NCBI RefSeq assembly: GCF_002632755.1
Contig: NZ_NJAK01000001.1
Span: 2,108,001-2,172,000, forward strand
Source of the DNA: Xenorhabdus ishibashii
Lineage (GTDB): Bacteria; Pseudomonadota; Gammaproteobacteria; Enterobacterales; Enterobacteriaceae
Direction: 5' to 3'
DNA length: 64,000 nucleotides
Shown here: piece by piece, positions 8,591 through 21,000 of the stretch
Numbering within the stretch: position 1 is the first letter of the stretch
Layout: the number at the start of each line of letters is the position of its first letter
Translations under genes and position numbers: made by a program
The notes under the pieces: generated by a model
The model's database searches: none
Told to the model about the DNA's origin: nothing
Seen by the model: the letters and a program-made list of their open reading frames with translations, nothing else

Positions 8591-8929
8591 TTATCCGATT
8601 AACACCTTAAGTTTTGCTCTGGCGAGCGACAAAGCGGCAATGGGGGCACGACCTTTATAAACCGCATTTCTTTCCTTCCAATCAATACTTTTCACTTGAT
8701 CTGAGAGTACAGCGCTTTTTGGCATATCATCATTATCGATGATAACTTCAAATGGGTAACCTTTTACTTTTGTGGTCATCGGGCAACATAATAACAAGCT
8801 GGTTTTTTCATTATAAATGGCAGGACTCAAAACCAGTGCTGGTCGGCGTCCTGCCTGTTCGTGTCCAGCTTGAGGGTCAAAATCGATCCAAACGATATCA
8901 CCCGCATCTGGAATATATTTTTTTTCCAT
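8591..8929 (-). CDS. MazF/ChpB-type endoribonuclease toxin
   Basis: 112 residues of the MazF/PemK family, which cleaves mRNA at short sequence motifs. Seen: PDAGDIVWIDFDPQAGHEQAGRR, PALVLSP, CPMTTKVKGYPFEV and LSDQVKSIDW, all close to E. coli MazF; the conserved Arg and Thr of the active site are present. The ATG at 8929 has AGGTGG at the right distance, whereas the ATG at 8935 would lie too close. Its start overlaps the antitoxin stop, so translation is coupled. The pair interrupts the usual accC-yhdT spacing. Confidence 0.9.
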   Translation of the reverse strand: MEKKYIPDAGDIVWIDFDPQAGHEQAGRRPALVLSPAIYNEKTSLLLCCPMTTKVKGYPFEVIIDNDDMPKSAVLSDQVKSIDWKERNAVYKGRAPIAALSLARAKLKVLIG

Positions 8930-8931
8930 TA

Positions 8932-9180
8932 TCATTCCACCTGTTCTTTCCCTACAGGACGTCCGAAAGTGATTTCAGGATGCAAGTTTTCTTCAGTAAT
9001 ACCAGAAACTAATGCCTGTAATGTCATTTCCGGTTCAACAGGAATGATAATAATTCTTCCCTGGTTATCAACGCTCACATCAACAACATCATCGGCGTGC
9101 AATTTGGCAGATTCCATAATTGCTAGTGGTAATCGTACAGATGTACTATTGCCCCATTTTTTCAGGGTAACTTTAGCCAT
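8932..9180 (-). CDS. MazE-type antitoxin
   Basis: 82 residues. The N-terminal half is an AbrB/MazE swapped-hairpin DNA-binding domain (KWGNSTSVRLPLAIMES, then a beta region), and the acidic C-terminal tail (ITEENLHPEITFGRPVGKEQVE) matches the MazE segment that wraps the toxin. It neutralises the neighbouring toxin and represses its own promoter, probably at the palindrome 9203-9221. Confidence 0.92.
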   Translation of the reverse strand: MAKVTLKKWGNSTSVRLPLAIMESAKLHADDVVDVSVDNQGRIIIIPVEPEMTLQALVSGITEENLHPEITFGRPVGKEQVE

Positions 9181-9202
9181 AACGAGACCTCACTTTCATT
9201 AA

Positions 9203-9221
9203 GTATCAACATTGTTGATAC
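9203..9221 (-). promoter_or_regulatory. Palindromic operator candidate of mazEF
   Basis: GTATCAAC-ATT-GTTGATAC is an 8-bp perfect inverted repeat lying 23 bases upstream of the antitoxin start, beside an AT-rich promoter-like stretch. MazE-type antitoxins bind palindromes at this position. Binding is inferred. Confidence 0.55.
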
Positions 9222-9282
9222 AATATAAGGCGAATTAGATTAATATTCAACCACATTATTTTCCCATCTTCTCTCAAGACAT

Positions 9283-9313
9283 AAAAAAATCCCACCTATA
9301 AAAGATGGGATTT
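9283..9313 (-). terminator. Rho-independent terminator after accC
   Basis: On the minus strand AAATCCCA and TGGGATTT form a stem (9306-9313 with 9287-9294) ending in a T run, about 40 bases past the accC stop. It separates the accBC operon from the inserted mazEF pair and yhdT-panF. Confidence 0.8.
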
Positions 9314-9353
9314 CATTCAAAGCAAAAAACGTTAAATAAGCGTCAGAAAAACC

Positions 9354-10703
9354 TTACTTATCATGTAAGCCTAGTTTTTTCTCCAGATAGTGGATATTGG
9401 TTCCGCCTTGCTGGAAGTTCTCGTCACTCATGATTGCCAGTTGCAGATCGATATTGGTCTTGATGCCATCAATAATCAGCTCGGCCAGTGCGTTCTTCAT
9501 ACGCGCAATGGCTACTTCACGGGTTTCGCCGTAAGTGATAAGCTTACCGATCATGGAATCATAGTAAGGCGGCACGGTATATCCCGCATAGATATGGGAT
9601 TCCCAACGCACGCCAAATCCACCTGGTGAGTGGAAATGGGTGATCTTGCCCGGACTTGGCAGGAAGGTTTTCGGATCTTCTGCATTGATACGGCATTCGA
9701 TCGCATGACCTTTGATTTCGACATCTTCCTGTTTGATGGACAGTGGCAAACCAGAGGCGATACGTAGCTGTTCCTTAATCAAGTCAACGCCAGTGATCAT
9801 TTCAGTCACTGGATGTTCAACCTGAATACGGGTATTCATCTCAATAAAGTAGAATTCGCCGTTTTCGTACAAGAACTCAAATGTACCCGCTCCGCGATAG
9901 CCGATTTCAATACAGGCATTGGCACAACGTTCACCGATGCTGCGGCGTAGCTCTGAAGGAATGCCTGGTGCTGGCGCTTCTTCCACTACTTTCTGGTGGC
10001 GGCGCTGCATGGAGCAGTCACGTTCAGCCAGATAGAGCGCATTGCCCTGACCATCAGCCAAAACTTGAATTTCAACGTGACGTGGGTTTTCAAGGAATTT
10101 CTCCATGTATACCATGTCGTTGTTGAAAGCTGCCTTGGCTTCTGCGCGGGTCATGGCGATGGACTGTTCCAGATCTTTGTCGCTGCGTACAACGCGCATA
10201 CCACGACCGCCGCCGCCGCCCGATGCCTTGATAATCACCGGATAGCCGATGCGATTTGCAATGGTTTTGTTTTTCTCGGCATCGTCACCCAATGGGCCAT
10301 CAGAGCCAGGAACGCAAGGTACGCCCGCTTTTTTCATGGCGCTGATAGCGGAAACCTTATCTCCCATCAAACGGATGGTATCCGCTTTCGGGCCAATGAA
10401 AATAAAGCCAGAACGCTCGACCTGCTCGGCAAAGTCGGCGTTTTCAGACAGGAAGCCATAACCCGGATGGATTGCCTGTGCGCAGGTGATTTCCGCCGCA
10501 GAGATAATGGCAGGAATATTCAGGTAACTTTTTGCTGAGGCGGCCGGACCGATGCAGACGGTTTCATCCGCCAGCAGGACGTGCTTCAGGTCACGGTCTG
10601 CCGCAGAGTGCACAGCCACGGTTTTGATCCCAAGTTCCTTACAGGCTCTCAGGATACGCAGTGCAATTTCACCGCGGTTAGCAATGACAATTTTTTCAAG
10701 CAT
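9354..10703 (-). CDS. accC: Acetyl-CoA carboxylase, biotin carboxylase subunit
   Basis: 449 residues, the E. coli length, starting [20 protein letters not shown]-dependent carboxylation of the biotin on AccB, first half-reaction of fatty-acid synthesis. ATP-grasp signatures are visible: [14 protein letters not shown] for the glycine-rich loop, [40 protein letters not shown] with the catalytic Glu/Asn/Arg. A longer frame upstream is rejected because GAGGCG precedes the ATG at 10703 and the E. coli protein starts there. Follows accB by 13 bases. Confidence 0.98.
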   Translation of the reverse strand: MLEKIVIANRGEIALRILRACKELGIKTVAVHSAADRDLKHVLLADETVCIGPAASAKSYLNIPAIISAAEITCAQAIHPGYGFLSENADFAEQVERSGFIFIGPKADTIRLMGDKVSAISAMKKAGVPCVPGSDGPLGDDAEKNKTIANRIGYPVIIKASGGGGGRGMRVVRSDKDLEQSIAMTRAEAKAAFNNDMVYMEKFLENPRHVEIQVLADGQGNALYLAERDCSMQRRHQKVVEEAPAPGIPSELRRSIGERCANACIEIGYRGAGTFEFLYENGEFYFIEMNTRIQVEHPVTEMITGVDLIKEQLRIASGLPLSIKQEDVEIKGHAIECRINAEDPKTFLPSPGKITHFHSPGGFGVRWESHIYAGYTVPPYYDSMIGKLITYGETREVAIARMKNALAELIIDGIKTNIDLQLAIMSDENFQQGGTNIHYLEKKLGLHDK

Positions 10704-10716
10704 GGGGTGCGCCTCG

Positions 10717-11175
10717 TTATTCGATGACGACCAGTGGCTCGTCGAATTCAACAGGTTGACCGTCTTGAACCAGAATCGCTTTCACTACGCCAGTTTTGTC
10801 AGCTTCGATCTGGTTCATCATTTTCATCGCTTCAACGATGCACAGGGTTTCGCCCTGATTAACATGCTGGCCGACTTCAATGAAAGGTTTCGCATCTGGG
10901 CTTGGTGAACGGTAGAACGTACCCACCATTGGGGAGCGAACCATGTGACCGCTAATTTCAGCAGGTTTATCAGCGACGACTGGTGCTGCTACTGGTGCAA
11001 CGGCTTGCATTGGTTGCTGAACAGGTGCAGAAATATATTGCTGAGTCATAGGCATTGCCGTAGCTGTTGTTGTCCGGCTGATGCGTACTGATTCTTCACC
11101 TTCAGAAATTTCCAGTTCAGAAATGCCAGATTCTTCAACCAGCTCGATCAATTTTTTTATCTTACGAATATCCAT
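10717..11175 (-). CDS. accB: Acetyl-CoA carboxylase biotin carboxyl carrier protein
   Basis: 152 residues. N-terminal oligomerisation part ([18 protein letters not shown]), a Pro/Ala-rich flexible linker at about 45-75, and the C-terminal biotinyl domain with EAMKMMN carrying the biotinylated Lys, and the thumb region [12 protein letters not shown]. It carries CO2 between AccC and the carboxyltransferase. In E. coli it autoregulates the operon. Confidence 0.98.
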   Translation of the reverse strand: MDIRKIKKLIELVEESGISELEISEGEESVRISRTTTATAMPMTQQYISAPVQQPMQAVAPVAAPVVADKPAEISGHMVRSPMVGTFYRSPSPDAKPFIEVGQHVNQGETLCIVEAMKMMNQIEADKTGVVKAILVQDGQPVEFDEPLVVIE

Positions 11176-11202
11176 GAGTGTGGTTCCGTACTTTTAAGTC
11201 AA

Positions 11203-11655
11203 TTAGTTGGATGTTGACAAGCGGTTGACCGCTGCCTGTAATGCGAAACTGTAACCATCCGCCCCTAATCCGCAGATGACGCCTACTGCAATATCGGAAA
11301 GATACGAGTGGTGACGGAATGGCTCGCGGGCATGCACGTTGGAAAGGTGGATCTCAATAAATGGGATATCTACCGCCAGAAGTGCGTCGCGCAATGCCAC
11401 GCTGGTATGCGTGTATGCCGCAGGGTTGATTAAAATAAAATCCGTATTGCCCCGCGCAGAATGAATTCTCTCAATCAGTTCAGATTCTGCGTTGGATTGC
11501 AGATGGGATAATTCAGCCCCCGATTGCTGAGCTTCTTTTGACAGTCTGTTAACGATGTTATCAAGCGTTAACTTGCCGTAGGTCTCTGGCTCTCGTGTTC
11601 CCAACAGGTTCAGGTTAGGACCATTCAAGAGTAAAATGCGAAACTTGTCTGCCAT
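11203..11655 (-). CDS. aroQ: Type II 3-dehydroquinate dehydratase
   Basis: 150 residues. Converts 3-dehydroquinate to 3-dehydroshikimate in the shikimate pathway. Conserved [19 protein letters not shown] contains the catalytic Arg and Tyr. [17 protein letters not shown] and [18 protein letters not shown] hold the substrate-binding Asn, His and Arg. It lies just upstream of accB, as in Yersinia and relatives (E. coli uses type I AroD instead). Confidence 0.96.
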   Translation of the reverse strand: MADKFRILLLNGPNLNLLGTREPETYGKLTLDNIVNRLSKEAQQSGAELSHLQSNAESELIERIHSARGNTDFILINPAAYTHTSVALRDALLAVDIPFIEIHLSNVHAREPFRHHSYLSDIAVGVICGLGADGYSFALQAAVNRLSTSN

Positions 11656-11810
11656 TGTGCGGGTATCTCCGGCAATCTGTCAACAATCGACCAAGATAAC
11701 TCGATGTTAACGGTTTGTCATCTCTTTCTGATATCTAGAATTGTAAATTTGGCGATAAAGCCCGACATTATAAACATATCGTGGCATTTAGCAGCTAAAT
11801 ACTGGTCTTA

Positions 11811-12785
11811 TCAGCGTACTTTTACGACTGTTCTGCCCGTAATTTGATTGTTTATCAACTTATTGGCGTATTCGGGCACTTGGTCTAATGTAATTTCATT
11901 AGCGGTTTGCCGATAAAAGGAATCGGGCAGTTGCTCTTGTAAACGCTGCCAAATGGCAGGGCGTTTCAAAGCAGGAACAGTAACAGATTCCACACCCTGC
12001 AAACGAACATTACGCAGAATAAATGGCATTACGCTCGTGGGTAGTTGACTATCACTTGCCATGCCACAGGCAGCTACTGTACCGTTATAACGAACTTGTG
12101 CCAGCAAGGTAGCCAATACCGTACCACCTACGGTATCTATCACACCTGCCCAACGTTGTTTTTCTAATGGACGTGATGGATGGTTGAAATCACTGGTGGA
12201 CAGAACCGCTTTTGCTCCCAGTGAGAGCAGGTAATCTTGACTATCGGGTTTACTGCTAACCGCAGTGACGGAATAGCCCAGTTGTGACAGCAAAGTTATT
12301 GCTGTACTACCAACACCACCACTGGCTCCCGTCACGGCAATTTCTCCGCTTTCAGGTGTTACGCCCCCTTGTTCCAACGCCATGACACATAACATGGCAG
12401 TAAAACCCGCCGTGCCGATGATCATTGCTTGTCGGGTACTTAATCCGTACGGCAGAGGGGTCAGCCATTCACCAGAGACTCTCGCTTGTTCTGCCAGCCC
12501 TCCCCAGTGTGTTTCTCCCACGCCCCAGCCAGTCAGTAAAACATGCTGCCCGACGTGAAAACGGGGATCTTCGGAATGATGAACAACACCAGAAAAGTCG
12601 ATGCCAGGCACCATCGGAAATTGGCGGATAATCTTCCCTTTGCCGGTGATGGCAAGGGCATCTTTGTAATTGAGTGTTGACCAATGGATATCAACGACCA
12701 CATTACCCGATGGTAATTGAGATGCATCAATATTTTGAATAGATGCTGATAATGTTTCGTGTTGTTCCAGTAATAAAGCTTTCAT
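11811..12785 (-). CDS. acuI: Acrylyl-CoA reductase AcuI / YhdH family quinone-oxidoreductase-like protein
   Basis: 324 residues of the zinc-free medium-chain dehydrogenase family. E. coli YhdH (AcuI) reduces toxic acryloyl-CoA to propionyl-CoA with NADPH. Seen: LNYKDALAITGKG, the catalytic-domain region, and the Rossmann motif VTGASGGVGSTAITLLSQLGY at about 150-170. The ATG at 12785 has AGAGG at good distance; an ATG two codons upstream does not. The gene lies divergent to mreB; csrD, present between them in E. coli, is absent. Confidence 0.93.
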   Translation of the reverse strand: MKALLLEQHETLSASIQNIDASQLPSGNVVVDIHWSTLNYKDALAITGKGKIIRQFPMVPGIDFSGVVHHSEDPRFHVGQHVLLTGWGVGETHWGGLAEQARVSGEWLTPLPYGLSTRQAMIIGTAGFTAMLCVMALEQGGVTPESGEIAVTGASGGVGSTAITLLSQLGYSVTAVSSKPDSQDYLLSLGAKAVLSTSDFNHPSRPLEKQRWAGVIDTVGGTVLATLLAQVRYNGTVAACGMASDSQLPTSVMPFILRNVRLQGVESVTVPALKRPAIWQRLQEQLPDSFYRQTANEITLDQVPEYANKLINNQITGRTVVKVR

Positions 12786-14292
<1,507 letters not shown>

Positions 14293-14400
14293 AAGTAACT
14301 CTGCGAGCTGGGAGGTGGACGTGTTTTATTGGAGCCTCCTTGCTGATTGCGCCAGAGTTTTATTATTTACGAAACAACGCAGCCCGACAATACGCCATTT

Positions 14401-15401
14401 ATGAAGCCGATTTTCAGCAGAGGGCCTTCTCTGCAACTACGACTCTTTTTTGCTATCATTGTTGCCATTATTTTGATGGTGGTAGACAGCCGCCTTGGTG
14501 TGTTCAATAAAATCCGTAGCTACATGGATACGGCTGTGAGTCCTTTTTACTTTCTTGCCAACGGTCCGCGACAGTTTTTGGACGGTATCTCAGAATCTTT
14601 TGCCAACCGCAATCAACTAGAGCTGGAAAATCGAACCCTGCGTAATGAATTGCGTTTACAGGACAGCAAATTACTGCTGTTGGGGCAACTGAAACAAGAA
14701 AACTCCCGTTTACGTGAATTGCTGGGATCGCCTTTGCGTCACGATGAACACATGATGGTATCGCAGGTGATTTCAGGGGGGATGGATCCATACCGAGACC
14801 AAATAGTTATTGATAAAGGAGTGAAAGATGGCGTGTACGAGGGGCAGCCGGTTATCAGTGATCGAGGTGTAGTGGGGCAAGTGACCTCCGTGAGTCAGTT
14901 GAGCAGCCGGATATTGTTGATTTGTGATACTTCTCATGCCATACCTGTGCAGGTATTGCGTAATGACATTCGTGTTATCGCGGGTGGAGCAGGGTGTACA
15001 GACGATCTCTTGCTGGAGCCTTTACCAAGTGATACTGACATTCGCGTAGGGGATGTATTGGTGACATCAGGGTTGGGAGGGCGTTTTCCCGAAGGTTATC
15101 CTGTGGCTGTAGTCTCTTCTGTCAAAATTGATAACCAGCGGGCTCATGCGGTAATTCGTGCTCGTCCGTTGGCTGAATTGCGGCGCTTGCGTTATTTACT
15201 ACTATTGTGGGGGGGGATAATGATCCATCTGAGCCATTGCCACCCTCGGAAGTCTACCGCGCTGCCAATGAACGTTTGATGCAGATGTTACCACAGGTGT
15301 TGCCAAATCCTTCAGATAAGCCACCGCAGTTGTTGGCACCAAAATCAGCAGAAACGTCAGCGGAAAAACCGACATCACCAGCTACAGGAAATCGTCAATG
15401 A
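14401..15401 (+). CDS. mreC: Rod shape-determining protein MreC (frameshifted in C-terminal tail)
   Basis: Bitopic inner-membrane protein linking MreB to the wall-synthesis complex: N-terminal transmembrane helix (about 10-30), coiled coil ([20 protein letters not shown]), and two beta-barrel domains to about residue 270 ([20 protein letters not shown]). In the current reading the frame runs out at 15279 after a G8 run (15209-15216). One more G would join LLLLWG to [22 protein letters not shown] and carry on to 15401, where the TGA overlaps the mreD ATG as expected. The MKPIFSRG start at 14401 matches E. coli. The lost part is only the last ~60 residues, a disordered tail. Could be a sequencing error, a deletion or a phase-variable tract. 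Confidence 0.9.
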
Positions 15402-15886
15402 GCCAATACTATAGCCAGGGACTTTGGGTCATTTGGTTATCTTTCCTGATTGCAATAGTGCTACAGATTATGCCGTGGCCGGAACAATTTTCTATGTTTC
15501 GGCCTACCTTATTGATGTTGTGTCTGGTTTATTGGTTGCTTGCGCTTCCCCATCGAGTCAGTGTTGGTACTGGCTTTGTATTGGGGATTATTACGGATCT
15601 GTTACACGGAAGTATTTTGGGAGCACATGCGCTGGCATTTAGCATTATCGGTTTTCTGGTCGCTTTCAAATTCCAGCTTATCCGCAATATGGCGCTTTGG
15701 CAGCAAGCCCTGGTTGTGGTCGGGCTTTCGACATTGATGAACCTCTGCGTTTTTCTGTTCCATGCTCTGTTACTAAAGACCCTCTTTCATCCAGAAGTGT
15801 TCTGGAATGGGGTGGTCAACGGTATTCTCTGGCCTTGGCTATTCTTATTAATGCGGAAAATCCGTCGTCAATTTTTAGTCCGTTAA
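15398..15886 (+). CDS. mreD: Rod shape-determining protein MreD
   Basis: 162 residues with five or six hydrophobic segments. Inner-membrane partner of MreC in the elongasome. ATG overlaps the proper mreC stop (ATGA), so the two are coupled. Sequence such as [22 protein letters not shown] and [15 protein letters not shown] is typical of MreD. Confidence 0.96.
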   Translation: MSQYYSQGLWVIWLSFLIAIVLQIMPWPEQFSMFRPTLLMLCLVYWLLALPHRVSVGTGFVLGIITDLLHGSILGAHALAFSIIGFLVAFKFQLIRNMALWQQALVVVGLSTLMNLCVFLFHALLLKTLFHPEVFWNGVVNGILWPWLFLLMRKIRRQFLVR

Positions 15887-15963
15887 AGTGGAACCCTGTA
15901 TTTAAAGGCAAAGGCGTATAACAAAAAATAGCTGACGTGATAGACTCCTAAGGATTATTCGCG

Positions 15964-16551
15964 ATGAAAACCATTTACTTAGCTTCTGGCTCTCCAAGAC
16001 GGCGTGAGCTGGTGGAATTATTGGATTTTAACTTTGAAATTCTGGCACCTCAGGTCGAAGAAAAATGGCGTGAAGGAGAGTCACCACAGCAATATGTTAC
16101 TCGATTAGCCAGAGAGAAAGCACAAGCTGGCGTAGCCATTGCACCACACGCTTATCCCGTTCTGGGGGCGGATACCCTTGTTGTATTGAATCACCAAATT
16201 TTGGAAAAACCGCGAAATCAGCAACACGCCGCGGAAATGCTTAACATTTTGTCTGGTCAATGCCACCAAGTAATGACGGCTGTTGCTTTATCGAACAATC
16301 AGCACACCTTGAGTGAGATAGTTATTACAGATGTGATATTCCGCCAGTTGTCCCAACGGGAAATACAGGAATATATTGCAACTGGAGAGCCAATGGATAA
16401 AGCCGGTGCTTATGGCATTCAAGGTAAAGGCGGTTGTTTTGTCAGAAAAATTAATGGCAGTTACCACGCTGTTGTCGGCTTGCCACTGGTGGAAACGTGT
16501 GAATTAATCACACGATTTTTAGCGTTAGCTGATGGGAAGGAGTATTCATGA
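15964..16551 (+). CDS. yhdE: Maf family nucleoside-triphosphate pyrophosphatase (dTTP/UTP type)
   Basis: 195 residues. Maf proteins hydrolyse non-canonical and some canonical NTPs to the monophosphate, house-cleaning the pool; the YhdE branch prefers dTTP and UTP. Seen: [16 protein letters not shown] (substrate loop SPRR), [10 protein letters not shown] with the conserved Asp, EKPRN and [17 protein letters not shown]. Its stop overlaps the rng start by four bases. Confidence 0.95.
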   Translation: MKTIYLASGSPRRRELVELLDFNFEILAPQVEEKWREGESPQQYVTRLAREKAQAGVAIAPHAYPVLGADTLVVLNHQILEKPRNQQHAAEMLNILSGQCHQVMTAVALSNNQHTLSEIVITDVIFRQLSQREIQEYIATGEPMDKAGAYGIQGKGGCFVRKINGSYHAVVGLPLVETCELITRFLALADGKEYS

Positions 16552-18017
16552 CAGCAGAGTTATTAGTCAATGTAACACCATCCGAAACGCGGGTTGCTTA
16601 TATTGATGGCGGTATATTACAAGAAATTCATATTGAGCGGGAAGCCAAAAGGGGCATTGTCGGCAACATTTATAAAGGGCGTGTGAGTCGGGTTTTGCCG
16701 GGTATGCAGGCAGCGTTTGTCGATATTGGGTTGGAGAAAGCGGCTTTTTTGCATGCTTCGGATATCGTGCCTCATACTGAGTGTATTGCTGGCGAAGAGC
16801 GGAAGAATTTTCATGTCAGGGACATCGCTGAATTGGTGCGTCAGGGGCAGGATTTACTTGTTCAGGTAGTAAAAGATCCTCTGGGGACAAAAGGTGCTCG
16901 TCTGACAACGGATATCACCTTACCGTCACGTTATTTGGTGTTTATGCCAGGGGCATCACATGTGGGGGTTTCACAGCGTATAGAAAGCGAAGAAGAGCGT
17001 GAACGCCTAAAAAGCATCGTCATGGAGTATTGTGATGAGCATGGGGGTTTTATTATCCGCACGGCCGCTGAAGGCGTGGGAAAAGAAGAACTGGCACAGG
17101 ATGCCGCGTTTTTGAAGCACCTGTGGAGTAAAGTGATTGAACGCAAGAAGCGCAATATCACCAAAAATAAGGTATATGGTGAATTAGCACTGGCACAGCG
17201 TGTTTTACGTGATTTTGTTGGTGCTTCCCTTGATCGCATTCGAGTCGATTCCCGTCAAACATTTCTCCAATTGCAGGAATTTATTGATGAATATATTCCT
17301 GAAATGAACGCTAAACTGGAACATTATCAGGGAAATCAGCCTATATTTGACCTATACGACGTGGAAAATGAAATTCAACGGGCGCTGGAACGTAAGGTGG
17401 AATTAAAGTCAGGCTGTTATCTGATCATTGATCAGACAGAAGCCATGACGACAATTGATATTAATACCGGTGCTTTTGTTGGGCATCGTAATTTAGAAGA
17501 GACTATCTTTAATACTAATATCGAAGCAACACAGGCAATCGCCCGACAATTAAGGCTCCGTAATTTGGGTGGCATCATTATCATTGATTTTATTGACATG
17601 GGTAATGAAGAACACCGCCGCCGCGTATTAGCTTCCCTGGAACAGGCATTAAGCAAAGATAGGGTGAAAACAACCATCAATGGTTTTTCACAATTGGGTT
17701 TGGTTGAGATGACGCGCAAACGTACACGAGAAAGTATTGAACATATCTTGTGTGATTATTGTCCAACGTGCCTGGGGCGCGGTACGGTAAAATCCGTCGA
17801 AACTGTCTGTTATGAAATTTTGCGTGAAATTGTACGAGTCAATCGTGCAATTGATGCTGATCGTTTTCTGGTTTATGCCTCACCAGCCGTAAGTGAAGCC
17901 TTAAAAGGGGACGAGTCCCACGCACTGGCTGAGGTGGAGATTTTTGTCGGTAAACAGGTCAAGGTTCAGACAGAACAGCGTTACAGCCAGGAGCAATTTG
18001 ACGTCATTATGATGTAA
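16548..18017 (+). CDS. rng: Ribonuclease G
   Basis: 489 residues. RNase E/G family endoribonuclease that matures the 5' end of 16S rRNA and degrades some mRNAs. N-terminal S1 domain ([23 protein letters not shown]), the 5'-sensor/DNase-I-like core with Mg ligands in [10 protein letters not shown] and [16 protein letters not shown], and the zinc-link [11 protein letters not shown]. Same length and order as E. coli rng. Coupled to maf by ATGA. Confidence 0.97.
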   Translation: MTAELLVNVTPSETRVAYIDGGILQEIHIEREAKRGIVGNIYKGRVSRVLPGMQAAFVDIGLEKAAFLHASDIVPHTECIAGEERKNFHVRDIAELVRQGQDLLVQVVKDPLGTKGARLTTDITLPSRYLVFMPGASHVGVSQRIESEEERERLKSIVMEYCDEHGGFIIRTAAEGVGKEELAQDAAFLKHLWSKVIERKKRNITKNKVYGELALAQRVLRDFVGASLDRIRVDSRQTFLQLQEFIDEYIPEMNAKLEHYQGNQPIFDLYDVENEIQRALERKVELKSGCYLIIDQTEAMTTIDINTGAFVGHRNLEETIFNTNIEATQAIARQLRLRNLGGIIIIDFIDMGNEEHRRRVLASLEQALSKDRVKTTINGFSQLGLVEMTRKRTRESIEHILCDYCPTCLGRGTVKSVETVCYEILREIVRVNRAIDADRFLVYASPAVSEALKGDESHALAEVEIFVGKQVKVQTEQRYSQEQFDVIMM

Positions 18018-18089
18018 CGCAAGATTTTAATTTGTATGAGTTAATTTGTAAATTGCAGAGAAATTGCGCTGGCAACCAAGGAGAAATGA

Positions 18090-21000
18090 GTGAAGCGACT
18101 GCCGGGGATACTATTAGCGACAGCCGCAATAGTCATTATCATTGTGGCTTTGCTTGTCAGCGGGTTGCGTTTCTTCCTGCCACATATCAATGAATATCGT
18201 CAGCAATTAGTCGGAAAAATTGCTGACGTAACAGACATTCCTGTCAATATTGGTTACATAAAAGGTCATTGGGAACCTTTTGGTCCTAGTCTGGAAATCC
18301 GTGATATCAGCGCGAAAACGGCAGATGTCGATATTCATGCCAAAAAGGTCATACTTTCTTTGGATGTCTGGCGTTCACTTTTACAACGGCGCTGGCATTT
18401 TCGTGATCTGTCCTTTTACCAGCTTCAGATAAATTACGATAAACCTTTATTTGGAAAAGAGGGAGAAAACAGGTTTTCTCAGCCAGATAGCCTATCTACC
18501 CTGTTTCTTGAACAATTCAACCATTTTGATTTACATGACAGTCGGTTAACCTTTTTGACACCCTCTGGTGAAAAAGCGGATTTACTATTACCGCAGCTAA
18601 CCTGGCTGAATAAAGATAACCGCCATCGGGCACAAGGCAGTGTGAGCCTCTCTTCGATCAATGGGCAAGAAGGTATTGTTCAGGTGAAGCTTGACCTGAA
18701 AGATAACGATGGGATTTTGGATAATGGCACAGTTTATTGGCAGGCCGATGATATCGATATGCGACTGTGGTTAAGCCGTTGGTTGAGGGATAATACAGGA
18801 TTGGATAATGCCCATTTCAGTTTAGCCAGTTGGATTACCTTAAAAAATGGGCGGATTGATAGTGGACGTTTACAGCTTAAGCAGGGTGGAGCTAATTGGC
18901 ATGTCGGAAATGAAAACCATCAGCTTGAAGTGCATGATTTCCTTGTGCAAATGCGTCGCCAGGGGGAAGGCTGGTTATTTGAAGCGCCAAATTTGGCAAG
19001 CCTGAAAACTGATGGGCAACGGTGGCCAGAAGGGAAGCTTGCGACACTGTATGTTAAGCAGTCACAGCAATATCAGGATAATGATCACTGGCGTGTTCGT
19101 GCCGAAAATATTCAGCTTGAATACTTAAATGGGATATTGCCTATACTCTCTTTTGTGACACCGGATACCGTCAAAGATTGGCAGCACCGACAGCCAGAGG
19201 GAGTGATTGACAATTTTGCCCTCGATATCACCCCCGCGCTTCCCGATGATATGGGAATTCGTTTGAAATGGCGGGATGTAAGCTGGTTACGTTGGAAAGA
19301 ACTGCCTTCTATCGACCAATTCAGTGGCAGGTTAGAAGGGAATAAACAGTGGGGAAAGCTCAATTTTGCATTAAAAAACAGCACCATTGATTATGGCAAT
19401 ATGTTTCAGGCACCGCTTGAGATTGCCAGCAGTGAAGGGCAGGTATCTTGGCAAAATGATCAAAATGGCATGGAAGTATGGAGCCAGGGGCTGGATTTGC
19501 AGGCCAAATCGCTATGGCTCAATGGAAATTTCCATTATCTAAAACCCCATAACAAACCCCCTGTTTTGGCCATGTTAGCTGGAATTCGAGCCAATGATCT
19601 GGGTGAAGCATGGCGCTATTTCCCCAAACCACTAATGGGGGGATCTCTGACAGACTATTTGACCGCTTCCTTGATCAAGGGAAAGGTTGATAATGCGACC
19701 TTGGTTTTTCATGGTGATCCTCATGATTTCCCATTTAAACAGAACAATGGTCAATTTCAGGTATTTGTACCGCTACGTCATGCAACCTTTCAATATCAAC
19801 CTGATTGGCCGGCGCTGTTTGATTTGAATATCGATCTGAATTTCCAGAATAACGGATTGTGGATGCTGGCACAGAAAACGCATTTGGGAAAAGTGGAAGC
19901 GTCTCATGTTTCGGCAGTGATCCCTGATTACGGCAAGGATAAGCTGTTTATTGACGCTGCGCTCTCTGGCGATGGGAAGAGTATCCATGATTACTTCAAC
20001 CACAGCCCGATGGCAGACACAATTGGTAGCGCACTAGAGAACTTGCAACTTAGTGGCAGGGTGGATGGAAAACTCCATATGGATATTCCCTTGCAGCATG
20101 GGAAAGTTGCGGCAAGCGGGGAAGTAGCGCTGAAAGATACCCATCTGTTCATTAAGCCATTGAATAGCGAAATGGCGCATCTCAATGGCAAATTTCGCTT
20201 TGACAATGGTAACTTAAAAAGTGAGACATTATCTGCTAACTGGCTAGGAAATCCCTTGTCCCTGAAATTTTCTACCCAAGACTCGGCAAAACATTATCAG
20301 GTCGATGTGAAACTGGATTCGCATTGGGCGGCAAAGGCATTACCAGAACTTCCTGCGGAAATTCGCCACAAACTATCTGGAACGCTGAACTGGCAGGGAG
20401 ACGTCAATGTTACGCTACCTGCTGGTGAGACAAGAAATAAGGTGAAATATCGTGTTGCAGTTAATGCAGATTTGTCACACTTGAACAGTAAATTACCAAT
20501 ACTGGACACAGAATCTCTGAAGGAGTGGAATAGGGTTAATCTCCATGCAGAAGGTGATATGAACCAGCTCCAGATCAAAGGATCAATGGGTAAGCGATAT
20601 GCATTCAATACCCAGTGGAGGCTGGAAGAAGCTCATGTCAAATTGCAGCGGGGTATTTTTCAAACCGATAATATGGGTATTCCTGCTCTGCCGAAAAAAT
20701 CATTGTTGGCCTTAAACTTGCCTGCCATTGATGGTGAAAAATTATTGGCGCTGTTTGCACTTTTGCATTGGCAGCCATCGGAAGAAAAGGGTTTTCTGTG
20801 GCCAAATGTATTTGAAATTGCATTGCCTGCACTGAATATTGCTGGACAGCGTTGGAATCAACTCACATTCAATATCATGCAACAAAACGGTGAAGTTATT
20901 GTGAGTGCAAAGGGGAAAGAGATTAATGGCAATCTTCTGATTGCAAAGCATAAGCCAATGAAGGCATCAATCAATTATCTTTATTACGATCCCCTGTTTG

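Noticed and set aside
9996..10538. Plus-strand open frame of 180 codons inside accC
   Set aside because: Antisense to accC, a highly conserved gene.
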